Shown here: piece by piece, positions 20,897-23,579 of the stretch
Layout of the letters: every line of letters starts with the position of its first letter
Position numbering within the stretch: position 1 is the stretch's first letter
Assembly (NCBI GenBank): GCA_041686095.1
Contig: JAWLEN010000033.1
Span: 1-23,579 of the forward strand
Direction: 5' to 3'
DNA length: 23,579 nucleotides
Source: WJMT01 sp041686095
GTDB lineage: Bacteria; Acidobacteriota; Aminicenantia; Aminicenantales; Aminicenantaceae
Program-made: the position numbers and the translations under genes
Notes under the pieces: generated by a model
Databases searched by the model: none
Seen by the model: the letters and a program-made list of their open reading frames with translations, nothing else
Told to the model about the DNA's origin: nothing

Positions 20897-22288
20897 TTAC
20901 ATTTCATTGTTATTTGTTTCTATATCTAAACGCTTGATCATTTCGTTCAATGTAGTGGGTTTGACTCCGAGAAGGTCAGCTGCTTTTTTTTGTATTCCAT
21001 TGGATTTTTTTAAGGCATCAGTCACTGCTTTTTTTTGAAAAAGATGGGTCCTTTCTTTAAGATTAAGATTATGGTTTGATATTAATAAATCGTCTTTTTC
21101 CATATTTTTTGGTTTAAGGAGAAAAGATGGGATTTGATCTCTATCTATTATTTTTGATTTGGTTAACACCACAGTTCTTTCGATGAAATTTTCAAGTTCT
21201 CTGACATTTCCAGGCCAAGAGTAATTGTCGAGAAGCTCCATCACATCTTCTGTCACTTCAAGATTTTTCTTGTTGTTTTCTTCACCATATATTTCCAAGA
21301 AATGTTTCACCAATAGAGGGATATCTTCTTTTCTCTCTCTGAGAGGAGGTAGTTCTATTTTGATGACATTAAGACGATAGAAAAGGTCTTCTCTAAATCG
21401 TTTGTTTTTAATGAGTTCCTCAAGGTCTGTATTTGTAGCGGCAACAACTCGAGTATTAACCTTAATGGTTTTTGTGCCACCCAGCATCATAAATTCTTTT
21501 TCCTGCATCACTCTGAGCAGCTTTGACTGGGTTTCCATATTTAAAGAAGAAATTTCATCAAAAAAAATACTTCCTTTGTCTGCGGCTTCAAACAATCCTT
21601 TTTTTTGGCTGACGGCTCCTGTAAAAGCTCCTTTGACATGGCCGAACAGATGGCTTTCCAATAGTTCTGGGGGGAGGGAACCGCTGTTAACAGTGATGAA
21701 AGGAAAATGAGCGCGCTCACTGTTTTGATGAATAGCTCTAGCCACAAGCTCTTTTCCAGTGCCGCTTTCCCCCTGGATAAGAATGGTGCTTCGAGTGGGT
21801 GCCACTGCTTTTATCACAGAGAAAACATCCTGCATATTTTTACTTTTTCCGATTATATTATCAAAACTGAACTTTCTTTTGAGCTCATCTTTTAACTTTA
21901 TATTTTCCTCTTGAAGTTTTTTATGTTTGATGGCTCTTTTGACAGTGATAAGAAGTTCATCGTGTTTGAACGGTTTTTGGATATAATCAAAAGCTCCTTT
22001 TTGCATAGCAGAGATAGCCGATTCCACTGAAGCATACGCTGTGATGATGATAACAACAGCACTAGGATCTATCTTTTTTATTTTTTGAAGGACTTCTATC
22101 CCATCCATTCCTGGCATCAAAAGATCCAGAAGAACTAAGTCAAAAGATTCTGATTCATGCTTTTTTAGGGCTTCTGGACCGCTGGAGGACAATTCGCATT
22201 CATATCCCTCAGAACACAGCAGATCTTCCAGCACTTCATGGATTATTTTTTCATCGTCGATGATATGAATGATTTCTTTTTCAGCCAT
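20897..22288 (-). CDS. NtrC-family sigma-54 response regulator
   Basis: 463 residues with the full three-domain plan. The receiver (1-120) has acidic pair D11/D12, phospho-acceptor Asp55 (LVLLDLLMPGMDG), Thr83 and Lys105. The AAA+ domain has Walker A GESGTGKE at 173-180, a canonical GAFTGA loop at 220-225, Walker B GSIFFDEIS, RFREDLFYRL and SWPGNVRELENFIERTVVL. A C-terminal Fis-type HTH ends the protein (IQKKAADLLGVKPTTLNEMI). When phosphorylated it should drive RpoN-dependent promoters. It begins 3 nt after the stop of the kinase gene, a standard two-component operon. Target genes are not evident; NtrC, PilR, AtoC and ZraR branches cannot be separated here. Confidence 0.95.
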   Translation of the reverse strand: MAEKEIIHIIDDEKIIHEVLEDLLCSEGYECELSSSGPEALKKHESESFDLVLLDLLMPGMDGIEVLQKIKKIDPSAVVIIITAYASVESAISAMQKGAFDYIQKPFKHDELLITVKRAIKHKKLQEENIKLKDELKRKFSFDNIIGKSKNMQDVFSVIKAVAPTRSTILIQGESGTGKELVARAIHQNSERAHFPFITVNSGSLPPELLESHLFGHVKGAFTGAVSQKKGLFEAADKGSIFFDEISSLNMETQSKLLRVMQEKEFMMLGGTKTIKVNTRVVAATNTDLEELIKNKRFREDLFYRLNVIKIELPPLRERKEDIPLLVKHFLEIYGEENNKKNLEVTEDVMELLDNYSWPGNVRELENFIERTVVLTKSKIIDRDQIPSFLLKPKNMEKDDLLISNHNLNLKERTHLFQKKAVTDALKKSNGIQKKAADLLGVKPTTLNEMIKRLDIETNNNEM

Positions 22289-22291
22289 TTT

Positions 22292-23579
22292 TTACATAGA
22301 TAAGGATTTATCTTCTCCCTTTTTTTTCTGTTTGATAGGGATAAATATAGTGAAAGTGGTTCCATGATCCACCTGGCTTTCAACATCGATATGTCCTTCA
22401 TGTTCCTTTATTATGGCATAACTTATGGAAAGCCCCAGCCCAGTCCCTTTGCCAAATCCTTTTGTGGTGAAGAAGGGATCGAAAATGTTAGCGATATGTT
22501 GGCTCTTTATTCCAATCCCTGTGTCCTTTATTTTTACGGCATTATACCCGTTTTTTTGGAAAAGACTTATTTCAAGCTTTCCTCCATTTGGCATGGCGTC
22601 AAGTGCGTTGAGAATGATATTAATGAAGACTTGTTGAAGCCTTTCTTCTTGAGCCAAAATGGGTTCCACCTCTTTTAGTTCTAACTCTAGATCGATATTC
22701 ATGTTTTTCAATTTGTAATCGATTAAGGAGATGATTGAGAGCAGGCTTTCTTTTAGATTGATTTTCTGCTGGCTGGTTTTGGATGGATCTCGTGCCAGAT
22801 TCAAGAGATTTTTTACGATTTTTCCGACCCTGTCTGCCTGGTCCTCGATTTTTTTTAGGATTTGGGTATGAGTGGTGTGATTGAGTTTTTTTTGGAGCAT
22901 TTGGACATAACTTGATATGCCTGTCAAAGGGGTGTTTATTTCATGAGCTACACCTGCGGACAGCAATCCTAAGGAAGCTAGTTTTTCAGAGGTCAGGAGC
23001 TGCTGCTGAAGGGAAATTTTTTCTGTGGTATCATCAAAAACGATGATGGTGCCGTAAGGATTCATTTTATTGTCGAGAAGAGGAGTTTTTGCGATGTCAA
23101 AAATTTTCTTTTTTTCTTTAGGCAAATCAAGAGTTATCTCACTTAAAAGGCGAAATCCTTTCTGAGTATCAGAGGGGAATAAGGCAGAGTAATTTTTGTT
23201 CCCTATAACTTGTATCAATTTTTTCCCTTCGACATTTTCTTTTTTTTGAGAAAAAGTCTCTTCCATGACCCGATTCCATCCAATTATTTTTTCCTCTTGA
23301 TCCATGACTGCCACCCCAACTGTGAGGCTCTCAATTATATTTTCGCTGTAATCTTTAAGCTGTTCCAGCTCCATAGCTCTGTCCCTGGCTTGATCATAAA
23401 GGTAAGCGTTTTCCAAAGCTAAAGCCATTGGAGAGGATATGGTCCTCAAAAGTTCCCAGTCTTCTGAATTCAAGTAGGTATTGTCATTTTTTTTCCCCAT
23501 AGCAAGACAGCCAATGAGTTTTTCCTCAACTTTAAGTGGAAGAAGATGGAAAAAGCCCAGAGAAGAAAATTCGTTTTCC
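22292..23579 (-). CDS. Sensor histidine kinase (GAF-PAS-HisKA-HATPase), truncated at the window edge
   Basis: The frame runs open to the last base, so the N-terminus is missing; 428 residues are visible. They begin with the end of a GAF domain (LGFFHLLPLKVEEKLIGCLA, continuing to ALALENAYLYDQA), then a coiled-coil joint, a PAS domain (SLTVGVAVMDQEEKIIGWNR and onward), the HisKA dimerisation helix with phospho-acceptor His in LLSAGVAHEINTPLTG, and the ATPase domain with N box NIILNALDAMP, G1 KDTGIGI, F box FDPFFTTKG and G2 GTGLGLSI. No membrane helix is seen in the visible part, suggesting a cytoplasmic sensor. It pairs with the response regulator 3 nt downstream. Confidence 0.94.
   Translation of the reverse strand, partial: ENEFSSLGFFHLLPLKVEEKLIGCLAMGKKNDNTYLNSEDWELLRTISSPMALALENAYLYDQARDRAMELEQLKDYSENIIESLTVGVAVMDQEEKIIGWNRVMEETFSQKKENVEGKKLIQVIGNKNYSALFPSDTQKGFRLLSEITLDLPKEKKKIFDIAKTPLLDNKMNPYGTIIVFDDTTEKISLQQQLLTSEKLASLGLLSAGVAHEINTPLTGISSYVQMLQKKLNHTTHTQILKKIEDQADRVGKIVKNLLNLARDPSKTSQQKINLKESLLSIISLIDYKLKNMNIDLELELKEVEPILAQEERLQQVFINIILNALDAMPNGGKLEISLFQKNGYNAVKIKDTGIGIKSQHIANIFDPFFTTKGFGKGTGLGLSISYAIIKEHEGHIDVESQVDHGTTFTIFIPIKQKKKGEDKSLSM

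Noticed and set aside
1..23579. tRNA genes, CRISPR arrays, riboswitches, sigma-54 (-24/-12) promoters
   Set aside because: Reading the intergenic regions on both strands showed no cloverleaf, no spaced short repeats, no recognisable riboswitch core and no GGCAC-N5-TTGCW match; a covariance-model scan would be needed to exclude weak cases.

Overview
The window reads as a dense stretch of chromosome from an AT-rich, diderm-type (Gram-negative-like) bacterium. Evidence for this is a PpiD/SurA-type periplasmic foldase, secreted and membrane proteases, IspH of the MEP isoprenoid pathway, a six-domain ribosomal protein S1, an IHF/HU-type protein, and two sigma-54 activators plus a sensor kinase, which imply RpoN. 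The TPR protein, the small zinc-knuckle protein, the divergent PlsC-like protein and the M1 peptidase remind me of Acidobacteriota/Aminicenantes-like or deltaproteobacterial genomes. That placement is recollection, not a search result, and is held loosely. I see no tRNA, rRNA, CRISPR array, prophage or recognisable transposase.

Layout. 1-2466 (+): a 5'-truncated TPR protein, an orphan sigma-54 activator without receiver domain, a 430-base gene-poor stretch with a large hairpin and repeat element A, then a small zinc-knuckle protein. 2477-5111 (-): a likely iadA-nhaC operon. 5282-6037 (+): a divergent acyltransferase. 6061-8001 (-): a PpiD-like foldase. 8104-12648 (-): an ispH-rpsA-hup-HIT-acyl-CoA dehydrogenase block with overlapping or nearly touching genes. 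12656-13032: repeat element B in the leader of that block. 13147-16078 (-): M50 protease-trpS-scpA-scpB. 16163-18155: divergent glnA and an Lrp/AsnC regulator. 18195-20822 (+): a secreted M1-type metallopeptidase. 20897 to the right edge (-): an NtrC-type response regulator and its GAF/PAS histidine kinase, cut by the window.

The most unusual content is a two-copy repeat family (A, 1836-2086; B, 12656-13032), plus a solo-end copy at 16140-16162. Each full copy has degenerate terminal inverted repeats, a perfect 14-bp inverted repeat around a ~90-nt loop, and an 8-bp inverted repeat with a compensatory base change around a variable segment. In both copies the 90-nt loop reads, on the minus strand, as a short ORF starting MAI whose peptide character is better kept than its bases. 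In copy B this ORF stops 16 nt before ispH, the element's end supplies the ispH Shine-Dalgarno, and a TTGACA promoter lies just outside the element. Copy B may therefore act as a leader or leader-peptide region for the isoprenoid/ribosomal operon. Function is inference; the structure is directly visible.

Several promoters share an extended -10 (TGN-TATA). Two of them sit so close to the start codon that the transcripts should be leaderless or nearly so.
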